Shown piece by piece: positions 55,149 to 63,743 of a stretch of DNA of 64,000 nucleotides. Made by a program: the position numbers and the translations under genes. Location: positions 744,001-808,000 of the forward strand of contig NZ_CP114901.1 of NCBI RefSeq assembly GCF_027497175.1, written 5' to 3'. The notes under the pieces were generated by a model that was given only the letters and a program-made list of their open reading frames with translations, ran no database searches and had not been told where the DNA came from. Origin of the DNA: Verrucosispora sp. WMMD573 (GTDB lineage: Bacteria > Actinomycetota > Actinomycetes > Mycobacteriales > Micromonosporaceae). Positions within the stretch are counted from its first letter, which is position 1, and every line of letters starts with the position of its first letter.

Positions 55149-56132
55149 TCAGCCGTCCTCCCGATCGGGTGATTCGGTCCGGAAAAAGTTGCTCGGCCGG
55201 CCGTCCCGCATCTGCTCCTGATAAATCAGGTTCAGCCGACGCAGGTCGAAGGTGTGAAACCACTCGTCCCAGGTGATCTCGCGGATCCGGCTGCTCTCCC
55301 GATAACCCGGGATGTTGAACGTCAGCACCCCGGCCCGACCCGCACGCTCGGTACCGCTGATCGTCGCCGGCTTGGCGCCCCGTTGCCGGGCCCACCGTCG
55401 AATGACGTCATGGTTGGTGGTGACCAGGCTGCGGCCGGGGCGCTCCGGCCGATCCTGGAGCGAGGAGATGAGCTGCGACGACCGGACCGACCGCGACGTC
55501 GACCGACCGGTCCGCGCCGCGCCGCCACCGGCCGGTTGGGCTCCCGCGGTGCTTTTCCGCGCCGCGCCCGTCGTGGACCTGCGCGCCGCGCTTGTCGCCT
55601 TGCGGGCGGTGCCGGTCGTCGACCTGGCCGCCGTGCCGGTCGCCTTACGCGCCGGAGCAGCCCGTTTCGCCGGCGCCGCCTTCGCCCGTGCCGGTGCCGC
55701 CTTCGCTCGTCCCGGTGCCGCCTTCGCCCGTGCCGGTGCCGCCTTCGCTCGTCCCGGTGCCGCCTTCGCTCGTCCCGGTGCCGCCTTGGCCCGTCCCGGT
55801 GCCGCCTTCGCCCGTCCCGGCGTCGTCCGGCCGGAAGTCGCCTGTTTCGTGCCGGACGCCTTCGTGGCACCGGCCCGGCCGGCCGGACCGCTGCTGCGAC
55901 GCCCGGCGCCACTGGACCGCAACGTCTTCGCCAGTGTCTTCACCAGTTCCGGCTTACGCAGGGCCGAGATGCCGGAGACCCCGTGTCGCCGCAGCTGTCC
56001 CCGAATGTCGTCCACCCGCATGCGGGAGATCTCCGACTCGGAGATCCGTGGCGTGTTCGGGGTCTGGTTGCCGCCCTGCCGCCTGGTCCTGGTCGCGGTC
56101 CCGCCGCGACCCGAGCTGCTTCGCTGAGCCAT
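55149..56132 (-). CDS. Histone-like basic repeat protein with SAP/Rho-N-like domain
   Basis: A 327-residue protein. Residues about 30-70 form a SAP- or Rho-N-like helix-extended-loop-helix (SRMRVDDIRGQLRRHGVSGISALRKPELVKTL). Residues about 75-215 are Lys/Ala/Arg/Pro-rich, with seven P(G/A)RAKAA heptads like histone H1 or mycobacterial HupB tails. The last 90 residues form a conserved small domain (IRRWARQRGAKPATISGT, WDEWFHTFDLRRLNLIYQEQ). It probably binds DNA. The C-terminal domain is known in bacterial hypothetical proteins. Confidence 0.85.
   Translation of the reverse strand: MAQRSSSGRGGTATRTRRQGGNQTPNTPRISESEISRMRVDDIRGQLRRHGVSGISALRKPELVKTLAKTLRSSGAGRRSSGPAGRAGATKASGTKQATSGRTTPGRAKAAPGRAKAAPGRAKAAPGRAKAAPARAKAAPGRAKAAPARAKAAPAKRAAPARKATGTAARSTTGTARKATSAARRSTTGAARKSTAGAQPAGGGAARTGRSTSRSVRSSQLISSLQDRPERPGRSLVTTNHDVIRRWARQRGAKPATISGTERAGRAGVLTFNIPGYRESSRIREITWDEWFHTFDLRRLNLIYQEQMRDGRPSNFFRTESPDREDG
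55678..55824 (-). repeat. Seven 21-bp in-frame tandem repeats
   Basis: Seven 21-bp units encode P(G/A)RAKAA in the histone-like gene. On the plus strand two unit types, with CGCCCGTGCC or CGCTCGTCCC cores, partly alternate, so blocks have been copied recently. Copy number is likely to vary between strains. Confidence 0.88.
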
Positions 56133-56238
56133 GGATGCTCACGCTCCTCGCCACTCGCCGTCTCGGCGCGGCGGGTCCCAACGCCGCACCGCGCGCAGCG
56201 GCTTACCCGTCAGGAGCGGTCCGAACCTCCGGCTGCCG

Positions 56239-56775
56239 TCAAGAGTCGTCCGAGTCTCCGGCTGCGGCCGGCGGAGCCGAGCGGGTGGCCGCCGAGGGCT
56301 CGAACAGATGCGCGAAGGCGGCCAGGTTGGCGGTCGACTCACCCCGTTTCACCCGCCACTCCCACTCGCGGCGAATCGAGCTGCCGAAGCCGATCTCCAG
56401 CATCGTGTCGAAGGACTCGTCGGCGTAGGTAAGCACCGCGCCGAGCAGCCGGTCCAACTCGTCGGCATCCACAGCGTCCGGGTTGACCCGGCCGGTGAGG
56501 TAGACGTCGCCGACCGCGTCGATGGAGAACGACACGGCGTACATCTTGGCGTTGCGCTGCAACAGCCAGGCCCACAGTTCCTCGCGCCGCTCGTCCGGCT
56601 GACGCATCACGAACGCCTCGATCCGCAGCGCGTGCTCACCGACGATCAGGTTGCAGATTGTCTTGAGCTTGTGCGTACCGGGCAGGGTCACCGCGTACGA
56701 CCCTGAGCCGGTGGACTCGCAGGCGAGTTCCCGCTCCGCGCAGACGGACTCGATAAGGGCACCGAGGTCGCTCAT
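56239..56775 (-). CDS. YbjN domain-containing protein
   Basis: A 178-residue protein of the YbjN/CesT-like fold: ICNLIVGEHALRIEAFVMRQP, LLQRNAKMYAVSFSIDAVGDVYLTGRV and TYADESFDTMLEIGF. Related proteins act as chaperone-like or sensory proteins. It sits next to mshA, as Rv0487 does in M. tuberculosis. The ATG lies 7 nt after TAGAGT, so the gene is probably leaderless. Confidence 0.87.
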   Translation of the reverse strand: MSDLGALIESVCAERELACESTGSGSYAVTLPGTHKLKTICNLIVGEHALRIEAFVMRQPDERREELWAWLLQRNAKMYAVSFSIDAVGDVYLTGRVNPDAVDADELDRLLGAVLTYADESFDTMLEIGFGSSIRREWEWRVKRGESTANLAAFAHLFEPSAATRSAPPAAAGDSDDS

Positions 56776-56930
56776 CCGGACAACTCTACGGCGATCATCA
56801 CCGCGTCGCCCGACTGCCGGGCGGTCACCCGTGCAGGTCCGGCACCGCCGGGCGACTTTGGCGCAGCGCCGTGCCTCCCTGCGTTGCCCCCGTGGGGACC
56901 GGGCCAGAGCGCCTGGCCCGGCCCTCACGG

Positions 56931-58277
56931 TCAGCAGCAGGCGGTGAGTTCGGCGGTCAGGCCGGCCCGGTGGTCGGCGATCGCCTCACCGTAGACGCTG
57001 AGCAGGCCGGCGGCCGTGCGATGCCAGGAGAAGGCCCGGGCATGCTGGGCGGCGCCGACGGACATTTCCGCCCGTCGGGCCCGGTCGGGCAACAGGCGGG
57101 CCAGCGTAATCGCCCAGTCCGCCGGGTCGTGCCCACGCACCAGCACCCCGCTGACCTGGTCACGCACCGCGGTGACCAGCCCACCGACGGCGGCGGCCAC
57201 CACGGGCGTACCGCAGGCCTGGGCCTCCAGCGCGACCAGGCCGAAGGATTCGTTGTACGACGGCACCGCGACCAGGTCGGCCGCCTGGTACAGCAGGGGC
57301 AGTTCCGCTCCGGTGCGCGGCGGCAGGAAGTGCACCCGGTCGGTGACGCCGAGCGAGGCGGCCAACTCGATGAGCGCGGTGGGCCGGTCCAGCCCGGTGC
57401 CGCTGGGCCCGCCACAGATCACCACCGCCACCTCGCGGGCCAGTTCGGGGTCTCGCGCACGGAGGGCGGCGATCGCGCGGATGAGGACATCGGGTGCCTT
57501 CAGCGGCTGGATCCGCCCGACGAAGGCGACCAGATGACCACGGATCGGCAGGCCGAGCCGAACCCGGGCGGCCGTGGTCGCCGCGTCCCGGTCGCCGACG
57601 GCGGGACGGAACCGCTCCAGATCCACCCCGGGCTCGACCACCGTGACCCGGGTGGGGTCGGCGTCGTACCTGCCGATCAGGTCCCCAGCCTCGACCCGGG
57701 TGTTCGCCACCAACCGGTCCGCCTCCGCCACCACCTGTTCCTCACCGATCACCCGCGCCTTCGGCTCCGGCCGGTCACCGATGGCGAGCTGCGCGTTCTT
57801 CACCTTGGCGAGGGTGTGCGCGGTGTGCACCAGCGGCACCCCCCAGCGGTCCTTGGCCAGCCAGCCGACCTGCCCGGAGAGCCAGTAGTGGGAGTGGATG
57901 AGGTCGTAGTGGCCCGGCGGGCGGGCCGCCTCGGCGCGCAGTACGCCCGCGGTGAACGCGCAGAGCTGGCCGGGCAGTTCCTCCTTGGTTAGGCCCTCCA
58001 GCGGGCCCGCCATCACGTGCCGGACGTGCACCCCGGGGGCCACCTCCACCACCGGTGGCAGGTCGCCCGAGGTGGCCCGGGTGAAGATCTCGACCTCGAC
58101 GTTGGCCTCGGCCAGTCGTCGGGAGACCTCCAGGATGTAGACGTTCATCCCGCCCGCGTCCCCGGTGCCCGGCTGGTGCAACGGCGAGGTGTGTACCGAC
58201 AGGGTCGCGATCCGCCGGGGTCGCGGCCACGGCAGGGCACCTCGCTGACGACCGACACCGGTGTGCTCTTCCGCCAC
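56931..58277 (-). CDS. mshA: D-inositol-3-phosphate glycosyltransferase MshA
   Basis: A 448-residue GT4 (GT-B fold) enzyme. It transfers GlcNAc from UDP-GlcNAc to 1L-myo-inositol-1-phosphate, the first step of mycothiol synthesis. Signatures are [59 protein letters not shown] and [22 protein letters not shown] (the E-x7-E motif). GTG 58277 has AAGGGAG upstream. Its presence marks the host as a mycothiol-producing actinomycete. Confidence 0.95.
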   Translation of the reverse strand: MAEEHTGVGRQRGALPWPRPRRIATLSVHTSPLHQPGTGDAGGMNVYILEVSRRLAEANVEVEIFTRATSGDLPPVVEVAPGVHVRHVMAGPLEGLTKEELPGQLCAFTAGVLRAEAARPPGHYDLIHSHYWLSGQVGWLAKDRWGVPLVHTAHTLAKVKNAQLAIGDRPEPKARVIGEEQVVAEADRLVANTRVEAGDLIGRYDADPTRVTVVEPGVDLERFRPAVGDRDAATTAARVRLGLPIRGHLVAFVGRIQPLKAPDVLIRAIAALRARDPELAREVAVVICGGPSGTGLDRPTALIELAASLGVTDRVHFLPPRTGAELPLLYQAADLVAVPSYNESFGLVALEAQACGTPVVAAAVGGLVTAVRDQVSGVLVRGHDPADWAITLARLLPDRARRAEMSVGAAQHARAFSWHRTAAGLLSVYGEAIADHRAGLTAELTACC

Positions 58278-58461
58278 GTCCGCTCCCTTTGCCACGGTTG
58301 ATGCCGTCCCCGCACGACCGGCGCTCCTGCGTCAACAATCCACGCCGGATGTCATCTTCCCGATCGGCGACGGGTAATACGTCAGGCAGGTCTTCGGGCG
58401 TGACCGACCTCATGGCGACCGCGCCGCCCGCCGTCCGATGGCAGGGGGCGAGAATGGCCGG

Positions 58462-59226
58462 ATGAGTCGTGTCGCGATCGTCACCGGAGCATCCAGCGGG
58501 ATCGGCGCCGCCACCGCGCGGCGGCTCGCCAGCGAGGGTTTCCACGTGCTCGCCGCGGCACGGCGTGCCGACCGGCTGGTCGAACTGGTCGCGGAGATCA
58601 CCGCGGCCGGCGGTTCCGCCACGGCGGTGAGCTGTGACGTCACCTCCGACGAGTCGGTGGCCGACCTCGCCCGGGCCGCGCAGCAGGTCGGCGGGCCGGT
58701 GACCCTCCTGGTGAACAACGCGGGCGGGGCACGTGGGCTGGATCCGGTGGAGTCCGGCGCGATCGGTGACTGGCAGTGGATGTACGACGTCAACGTGCTC
58801 GGCACGCTGCGGGTCACCCAGGCGCTGTTGCCAGCGCTGGAGGGTTCGGGTTGCGGCACGATCGTCGTCGTCTCGTCGACCGCCGGCTTCACCGTCTACG
58901 AGGGTGGCGGCGGCTACACCGCGGCGAAGCACGCGCAGACCGCGATCGCGGGCACGTTACGGCTGGAGTTGTGTGGGCGCCCGGTGCGGGTGATCGAGAT
59001 CGACCCGGGCATGGTGAAGACCGACGAGTTCTCGTTGACCCGCTTCGGCGGGGACGCCGAGCGGGCGGAGGCGGTCTATGCCGGTGTCGCCGAGCCGCTG
59101 CTCGCCGAGGATGTCGCCGACTGCATCGCCTGGTGCGCCACCAGACCGCAGCACGTCAACGTGGACCGTCTCGTGGTCCGGCCGCTGGCCCAGGCCGCCC
59201 AGCACAAGGTGCACCGGACGGGCTGA
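58462..59226 (+). CDS. Short-chain dehydrogenase/reductase
   Basis: A 254-residue classical SDR: TGASSGIGAATA (cofactor loop), NNAGG, VVSSTAGF and the catalytic YTAAK with upstream Ser. The ARRADR segment after strand 2 favours NADP(H). It matches Rv0484c by position near mshA and murB. ATG 58462 is chosen; it lies 6 nt after GAGAAT. The methyltransferase gene follows after 2 bp. Confidence 0.92.
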   Translation: MSRVAIVTGASSGIGAATARRLASEGFHVLAAARRADRLVELVAEITAAGGSATAVSCDVTSDESVADLARAAQQVGGPVTLLVNNAGGARGLDPVESGAIGDWQWMYDVNVLGTLRVTQALLPALEGSGCGTIVVVSSTAGFTVYEGGGGYTAAKHAQTAIAGTLRLELCGRPVRVIEIDPGMVKTDEFSLTRFGGDAERAEAVYAGVAEPLLAEDVADCIAWCATRPQHVNVDRLVVRPLAQAAQHKVHRTG

Positions 59227-59228
59227 CG

Positions 59229-60023
59229 GTGGTGCCGGCGTCCCGGCCGCTCGGCGTGGTCACCAGGGGTACCACCGGGCCCAACCGGCTGCGGCGGGTG
59301 GACAACTGGATCGTGCAGACCTGCGCCGACCCGTTGCGCGCCGCACCGGACCCACTCGTGGTGGACCTCGGCTTCGGTGCGACCCCGGTGACCGCGGTGG
59401 AGCTGCGCGCCCGGCTAACCGCCCGGGTCCGCGCGGACGTGCGGGTGGTCGGGCTGGAGATCGATCCGGTACGCGTCGCCGACGCGCAGCCCGCCGCCGA
59501 TCCACCCGGGCTCACCTTCGCCCGTGGCGGCTTCGAGCTGGCCGGTCTGCGTCCCACCCTGGTCCGCGCGTTCAACGTGCTGCGCCAGTACGACGAGAGC
59601 GAGGTGGCCGACGCGTGGGCCACGATGTGCGCCGGGTTGACCACGGGTGGCCTGCTGGTGGAGGGAACCTGTGACGAGTTGGGACGCCTCGCCGGCTGGG
59701 TGCTGCTCGATGCCGACGGCCCACGCTCGCTGACCCTGGCCGCCCGGCTGGCGACCCTGAGGAGTCCGGCCGAGCTGGCCGAGCGGCTACCGAAGGCGCT
59801 CATCCACCGCAACGTGCCGGGTGAGCGGATCCACGACCTGATCCGGGCCCTCGACGACGCCTGGCGCGCCGCCGCCGGCTATGCCCCCTTCGGTCCCCGC
59901 CAGCGCTGGCTGCACACCGTGTCCACCGTCCGCGCCCAGGGCTGGCCCGTCCTCGACCGCCCCGGCCACTGGCGCCACGGCCGCCTAACCGTCCCCTGGC
60001 CCACCATTGCCCCCAACCAGTAA
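59229..60023 (+). CDS. Class I SAM-dependent methyltransferase
   Basis: A 264-residue protein with motif I VVDLGFGATPVTAVEL and acidic loop VVGLEIDPVRV, then FNVLRQYDESEVADAWATM. The C-terminal part (LPKALIHRNVPGERIHDLIRALDDAW) is probably substrate-binding. It starts 2 bp after the SDR stop and is probably coupled to it. The substrate is unknown. Family A copy 3 follows as a likely terminator. Confidence 0.85.
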   Translation: MVPASRPLGVVTRGTTGPNRLRRVDNWIVQTCADPLRAAPDPLVVDLGFGATPVTAVELRARLTARVRADVRVVGLEIDPVRVADAQPAADPPGLTFARGGFELAGLRPTLVRAFNVLRQYDESEVADAWATMCAGLTTGGLLVEGTCDELGRLAGWVLLDADGPRSLTLAARLATLRSPAELAERLPKALIHRNVPGERIHDLIRALDDAWRAAAGYAPFGPRQRWLHTVSTVRAQGWPVLDRPGHWRHGRLTVPWPTIAPNQ

Positions 60024-60071
60024 ACCTGACCCCACCCGCCCCACCCACCCCCCCGCCCCCGCCTTCCCGGG

Positions 60072-60130
60072 TTGATCATGAAGTTGTTGCCCCGGGAAAC
60101 GCTTGCCCGATGCAATAACTTCATGATCAA
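60072..60130. repeat. Inverted-repeat element, family A copy 3
   Basis: A 59-bp dyad; arms 60071-60090 and 60112-60131 pair with one mismatch in 20. Its ends are GTTGATCATGAAGTT and the complement (GAAG subgroup). It lies between the convergent methyltransferase and murB genes. C-rich (60027-60058) and G-rich (60136-60172) flanks extend the possible stem. Confidence 0.87.
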
Positions 60131-60174
60131 CGCGAGAGGGCGGGGGTGGTTGGGGGCGCGAGGGTGGTGGGTTG

Positions 60175-61257
60175 TTAGAGGGTGCAGTTGATGAGGACGG
60201 GTTCGGGGTGGAGGGTTACGCCGAAGCGGGACTGGACGCCGTCGCGGATCTCGCGGGCCAGGGTGAGCAGGGCCCCGGTGCTGGCCTTGCCGGTGGGGTT
60301 GGTCAGGGCGAGGGTGTGCTTGGAGGAGATGGCGGTGCCCTCGGGGCCGGGATACCCCTTGCCGAAACCGGCCTTGTCGATCAGCCAGGCGGCGCTGACC
60401 TTGACCAGGTCACCGGCACCCGGCCAGGCCGGCGGCTCACCCAGCCCGGCGGCTCGCTGCCGCAACTGTTCGTACGTCGCGGCGTCGAGGACCGGGTTGG
60501 TGAAGAACGAGCCGACGGAGCGGGTGTCGGGGTCGCCAGCGTCGAGCACCATGCCCTTGCCCGCGCGCAGCCCCAGCACCGTGGACCGGGCCTGGGCCAG
60601 CGGCACCCGGCCACCGACCTCGACACCGAGCGCCCGGGCGAGTTCCGCGTAGCGCACCGGGCCGGACAGCGGCGAGCGGGCCAGTCGGAAGTCCACCGAG
60701 AGCACCACCCAGCGCTCGTTGTACTTGAAGATGCTGGACCGGTAGGCGAAGCCGCAGTCGGCGGCCTCGACCTGCCCGACGGCACCGGCCGTCCGGTCGT
60801 AGACCTGCACGGCGGTGATGGTCTCGGCGACCTCCTGCCCGTACGCCCCGACGTTCTGGATCGGCGTGGCACCGGTCGAGCCGGGGATGCCGGACAGGCA
60901 CTCCAGCCCCGACCAGCCGTTGCGTACGGTCGCGGCGACCAGGTCGTCCCACGGCTCGCCGGCCTCGACCCGTACTGTGACGGTCTGCTCGTCCTCGGCG
61001 ACCACCCGCAGCCCCCGGGAGCGGACGAGCACCACCGTGCCGGGGAAGCCGCCGTCACCGATCACCACGTTGCTACCGCCGGCGATCAGGAGGATCTCGG
61101 CGTCCGCTTCGCGTACCCGGCTGACGATCTCGGCGGCGGTGGTGGCGCTGACCACCCGGCCGGCGGGCCCACCCAGACACAATGTCGTGTATTGCGCCAG
61201 ATCGTCCGTGCTGGCGGGTTGCGCGGCGGCTGTCGGCTGGGCGTAGACGTCAGACAC
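60175..61257 (-). CDS. murB: UDP-N-acetylenolpyruvoylglucosamine reductase
   Basis: A 360-residue FAD enzyme that makes UDP-N-acetylmuramate. Motifs are GGSNVVIGDGGFPGTVV, IPGSTGATPIQNVGAYGQEV, GFAYRSSIFKYNERWVV, catalytic Ser in GSFFTNPV and the C-terminal Glu in HPEPVLIN. It is the type I form. GTG 61257 lies 7 nt after TAGGGT, so it is probably leaderless. Rv0482 (murB) occupies the matching place in M. tuberculosis. Confidence 0.96.
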   Translation of the reverse strand: MSDVYAQPTAAAQPASTDDLAQYTTLCLGGPAGRVVSATTAAEIVSRVREADAEILLIAGGSNVVIGDGGFPGTVVLVRSRGLRVVAEDEQTVTVRVEAGEPWDDLVAATVRNGWSGLECLSGIPGSTGATPIQNVGAYGQEVAETITAVQVYDRTAGAVGQVEAADCGFAYRSSIFKYNERWVVLSVDFRLARSPLSGPVRYAELARALGVEVGGRVPLAQARSTVLGLRAGKGMVLDAGDPDTRSVGSFFTNPVLDAATYEQLRQRAAGLGEPPAWPGAGDLVKVSAAWLIDKAGFGKGYPGPEGTAISSKHTLALTNPTGKASTGALLTLAREIRDGVQSRFGVTLHPEPVLINCTL

Positions 61258-61327
61258 GCCTCTCACCCTAGGCTGAGGGGTAGCCGTGGCACCCACTGGT
61301 GGCCCGGTCACCCCCGGGAGGATGGCG

Positions 61328-62092
61328 ATGAGCAGATTGCACGGCACCAAGGATTTCTGGATCGGCGCGCTCCGGGCGGAGGGCCCGGCGTTCGCCGCCG
61401 CGGTGGCCGAGGCACCGCCCGAGACACCCGTGCTGTCCTGCCCCGGTTGGACCGTGACCGACCTGACCCGCCATCTCGCCGGCGTCTACCGGTGGGTGCA
61501 CGCCGTGGCCGGCTCGGGCGATCCGTCGGCACCACAGCAGGGCAGGTCACAGCCGGTCGAGCCGGCGGCGGACGTCACCGCCGTGCAGCAGTGGCAGCAG
61601 GCGTACGACGAGCTGATGGCGCTCTTCGACTCCCTCGACCCGGAGGCGCCGGCCTGGAACTGGGCTCCACAGCCGAAGAAGGCGGGCTTCTGGCCGCGCC
61701 GGATGGCCCACGAGACGGCGGTGCACCGTTGGGACGCCCAACTCGCCATCGCCGCGGGTGAGCCGGTCGAGGCGAAGCTCGCGGCCGACGGGGTGAGCGA
61801 GGTACTCGACACCTGGCTGCCGGCGGGCCGGCGCAAGTCGGGCGGCCCGTGGGCGGGCGTGGTCCGGTTGACCGCCACCGACGCCGACCAGGAGTGGTAT
61901 CTGCGGCTGCGCGGCGAGGGGGTGGCCCTGCTCGACACCGGCACCATCCTCGATCACGACGACCATCACGCCCGGGTTCAGGTCACCGGCACCGCCAGCG
62001 ACCTGCTGCTGGCGCTCTGGGGCCGGGTCAGCTTCGACACCCTGACCGTCTCCGGCGACCGCGCCCTGCTCGACGGCGTACGCACCGGCTGA
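61328..62092 (+). CDS. Maleylpyruvate isomerase family mycothiol-dependent enzyme
   Basis: A 254-residue DinB-fold protein of the mycothiol-dependent maleylpyruvate isomerase family. The metal site is formed by TRHLAG (His) and HETAVHRWD (Glu, His), followed by a smaller C-terminal domain. It may use mycothiol to isomerise or detoxify electrophiles. ATG 61328 has GGGAGG 6 nt upstream. Family A copy 4 follows its stop. Confidence 0.88.
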   Translation: MSRLHGTKDFWIGALRAEGPAFAAAVAEAPPETPVLSCPGWTVTDLTRHLAGVYRWVHAVAGSGDPSAPQQGRSQPVEPAADVTAVQQWQQAYDELMALFDSLDPEAPAWNWAPQPKKAGFWPRRMAHETAVHRWDAQLAIAAGEPVEAKLAADGVSEVLDTWLPAGRRKSGGPWAGVVRLTATDADQEWYLRLRGEGVALLDTGTILDHDDHHARVQVTGTASDLLLALWGRVSFDTLTVSGDRALLDGVRTG

Positions 62093-62108
62093 CCCCCTCC
62101 CGACCTCG

Positions 62109-62166
62109 TTGATCATGAGGTTGGCGGCAACCGCCAGATCAAATCCGCCACCAACCTCATGATCAA
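62109..62166. repeat. Inverted-repeat element, family A copy 4
   Basis: A 58-bp dyad with 16-bp perfect arms, TTGATCATGAGGTTGG (62109-62124) and its complement (62151-62166). It belongs to the GAGG subgroup and shares an inner AGATCAAA with copy 1. It lies 17 bp after the stop of the mycothiol-dependent enzyme and before the sugar transporter promoter. Confidence 0.87.
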
Positions 62167-62215
62167 GCAGGGTGGGGCGGGGGTGACGGTTGTGGCCATT
62201 CTGTGATGGGTGCTG

Positions 62216-62274
62216 AGAGAGCGCTCTCTTGACATGGTCCCAGGGCGGACCGCAGGCTACGAGAGAGCGCTCTC
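62216..62274 (+). promoter_or_regulatory. Sugar ABC promoter with two LacI-type operators
   Basis: TTGACA (62229-62234), an 18-bp spacer and CAGGCT (62253-62258) form the promoter. The 12-bp palindrome GAGAGCGCTCTC occurs at 62217-62228, abutting the -35, and at 62263-62274, at the transcription start. Centres are 46 bp apart. The GAGCGCTC core resembles CebR-type LacI operators. No LacI gene lies in the window. Confidence 0.85.
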
Positions 62275-62318
62275 AGAACCTCCTACCACCACCCCGACCT
62301 GAGAGGGGTCATCAGACA

Positions 62319-63626
62319 ATGGGCACATTCCCGCGTCACCGCCTCGCGGCGGTCGCTCTGGCCGCCACCGGCGTCCTGCTCGTCACCAGCGGCTGCGGCG
62401 GCGGCGACGAGGCCGCCGGGGACGGCAAGATAACGCTCACCGTCGACGTCTTCGGGCAGTTCGGCTACGAGCAGCTCTACCAGCAGTACATGGACGCCAA
62501 CCCGAACATCAAGATCGTCGAGCGGGGCACCGGCGGCAACCTCGACGAGTACTCGCCGAAGCTGACCCAGTGGCTCGCCGCGGGCAAGGGCGCCGGCGAC
62601 GTCGTGGCCATCGAAGAGGGCCTGATGGTCGAGTACAAGGCCAATCCGGACAACTTCGTGAACCTGCTCGACCATGGTGCCGCCGACCTCAAGGGCAATT
62701 TCCTGGAGTGGAAGTGGAACCAGGGGCTGACCGCCGACGGCCAGAAGCTGATCGGGCTCGGCACCGACGTCGGCGGCATGGCCATGTGCTATCGCACCGA
62801 CCTGTTCGAGAAGGCGGGCCTGCCGACCGACCGTGAGCAGGTCTCCGCGCTCTGGCCGACCTGGGAGGACTACATCGCCACCGGCGAGAAGTTCAAGGCC
62901 GCCGACACCGGCGCGTCGTTCCTGGACGCGGCCACCAACACCTTCAACACCATCGTGCTCCAGACGGCCGGCAACGCGCAGGGCTACCACTACTACGACA
63001 CCAGCGACAACCTGGTGGTGGACACCAACCCGGCGGTCAAGCAGGCCTGGGACATCACCATGAACATCGTCACCGCCGGCCTGTCCGGCAAGTACGGCTC
63101 CTGGTCCGAGGAGTGGGTTTCCGCCTTCAAGCAGGCCAAGTTCGCCACCATCGCCTGCCCCGCCTGGATGACCGGCGTGATCGAGGGCAACGCCGGGCCG
63201 GAGGCCAAGGGCAAGTGGGACATCGCCCGGGTGCCGGGCAACGGCGGCAACTGGGGCGGCTCGCACCTGGCCGTACCGCAGCAGAGCAAGCACCAGGACG
63301 AGGCGATCAAGCTGGCCAAGTTCCTGACCAGCGCCGAGGGTCACATCGGCGCGTTCAAGGCCAAGGGCCCGCTGCCGTCCTCGCCGCAGGCGCTTGACGA
63401 CCCCGCCATCACCGAGGCCACCAACGCGTACTTCTCCGACGCGCCGGTCGGCAAGATCTTCGGCGAGGGTGCGAAGACCCTGAAGCCGGTCTACATGGGC
63501 CCGAAGAACCAGGCCGTCCGCACCGAGGTGGAGAACGCGGTCCGCACCGTCGAGCTGGGCCAGCGCAGCCCCGACCAGGGCTGGCAGGACGCCATCAACA
63601 ACGCCAAGAAGGCCGCCGCCAAGTAA
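62319..63626 (+). CDS. Sugar ABC transporter substrate-binding lipoprotein
   Basis: A 435-residue family 1 extracellular solute-binding protein. The signal peptide ends in lipobox TSGC. The mature part shows VDVFGQFGYEQLYQQYMDANPNIKI, GDVVAIEEGLM, WSEEWVSAFKQAKFA and SHLAVPQQSKHQDEAIKLAKFL, typical of carbohydrate binders. It is the first gene of an operon; an intercistronic hairpin separates it from the permease. Repression by a LacI-type regulator is likely. The sugar is not determined. Confidence 0.95.
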   Translation: MGTFPRHRLAAVALAATGVLLVTSGCGGGDEAAGDGKITLTVDVFGQFGYEQLYQQYMDANPNIKIVERGTGGNLDEYSPKLTQWLAAGKGAGDVVAIEEGLMVEYKANPDNFVNLLDHGAADLKGNFLEWKWNQGLTADGQKLIGLGTDVGGMAMCYRTDLFEKAGLPTDREQVSALWPTWEDYIATGEKFKAADTGASFLDAATNTFNTIVLQTAGNAQGYHYYDTSDNLVVDTNPAVKQAWDITMNIVTAGLSGKYGSWSEEWVSAFKQAKFATIACPAWMTGVIEGNAGPEAKGKWDIARVPGNGGNWGGSHLAVPQQSKHQDEAIKLAKFLTSAEGHIGAFKAKGPLPSSPQALDDPAITEATNAYFSDAPVGKIFGEGAKTLKPVYMGPKNQAVRTEVENAVRTVELGQRSPDQGWQDAINNAKKAAAK

Positions 63627-63645
63627 CCGGCCCGACGGCCCCATT

Positions 63646-63715
63646 CCCCGCCGCCGGTCCAGGGTCCCGCCGCGTATCGACGCGTACGGCGGGCTCGCCC
63701 TGGGCCGGCGCGGGG
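63646..63715 (+). other. Intercistronic stem-loop
   Basis: An outer stem (about 63646-63664 with 63698-63715, one bulge and one G-U pair) encloses an inner CCCGCCG/CGGCGGG hairpin (63666-63672 with 63687-63693). It lies between the binding-protein and permease genes. Such hairpins commonly protect the binding-protein mRNA or partly terminate transcription. Confidence 0.65.
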
Positions 63716-63743
63716 CGGGGGCGTGGAAAGGAGTCAACGGGTC

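Noticed and set aside
55678..55824. CRISPR-like regular repeats
   Set aside because: The 21-bp units are contiguous, without spacers, and in frame within a protein gene.
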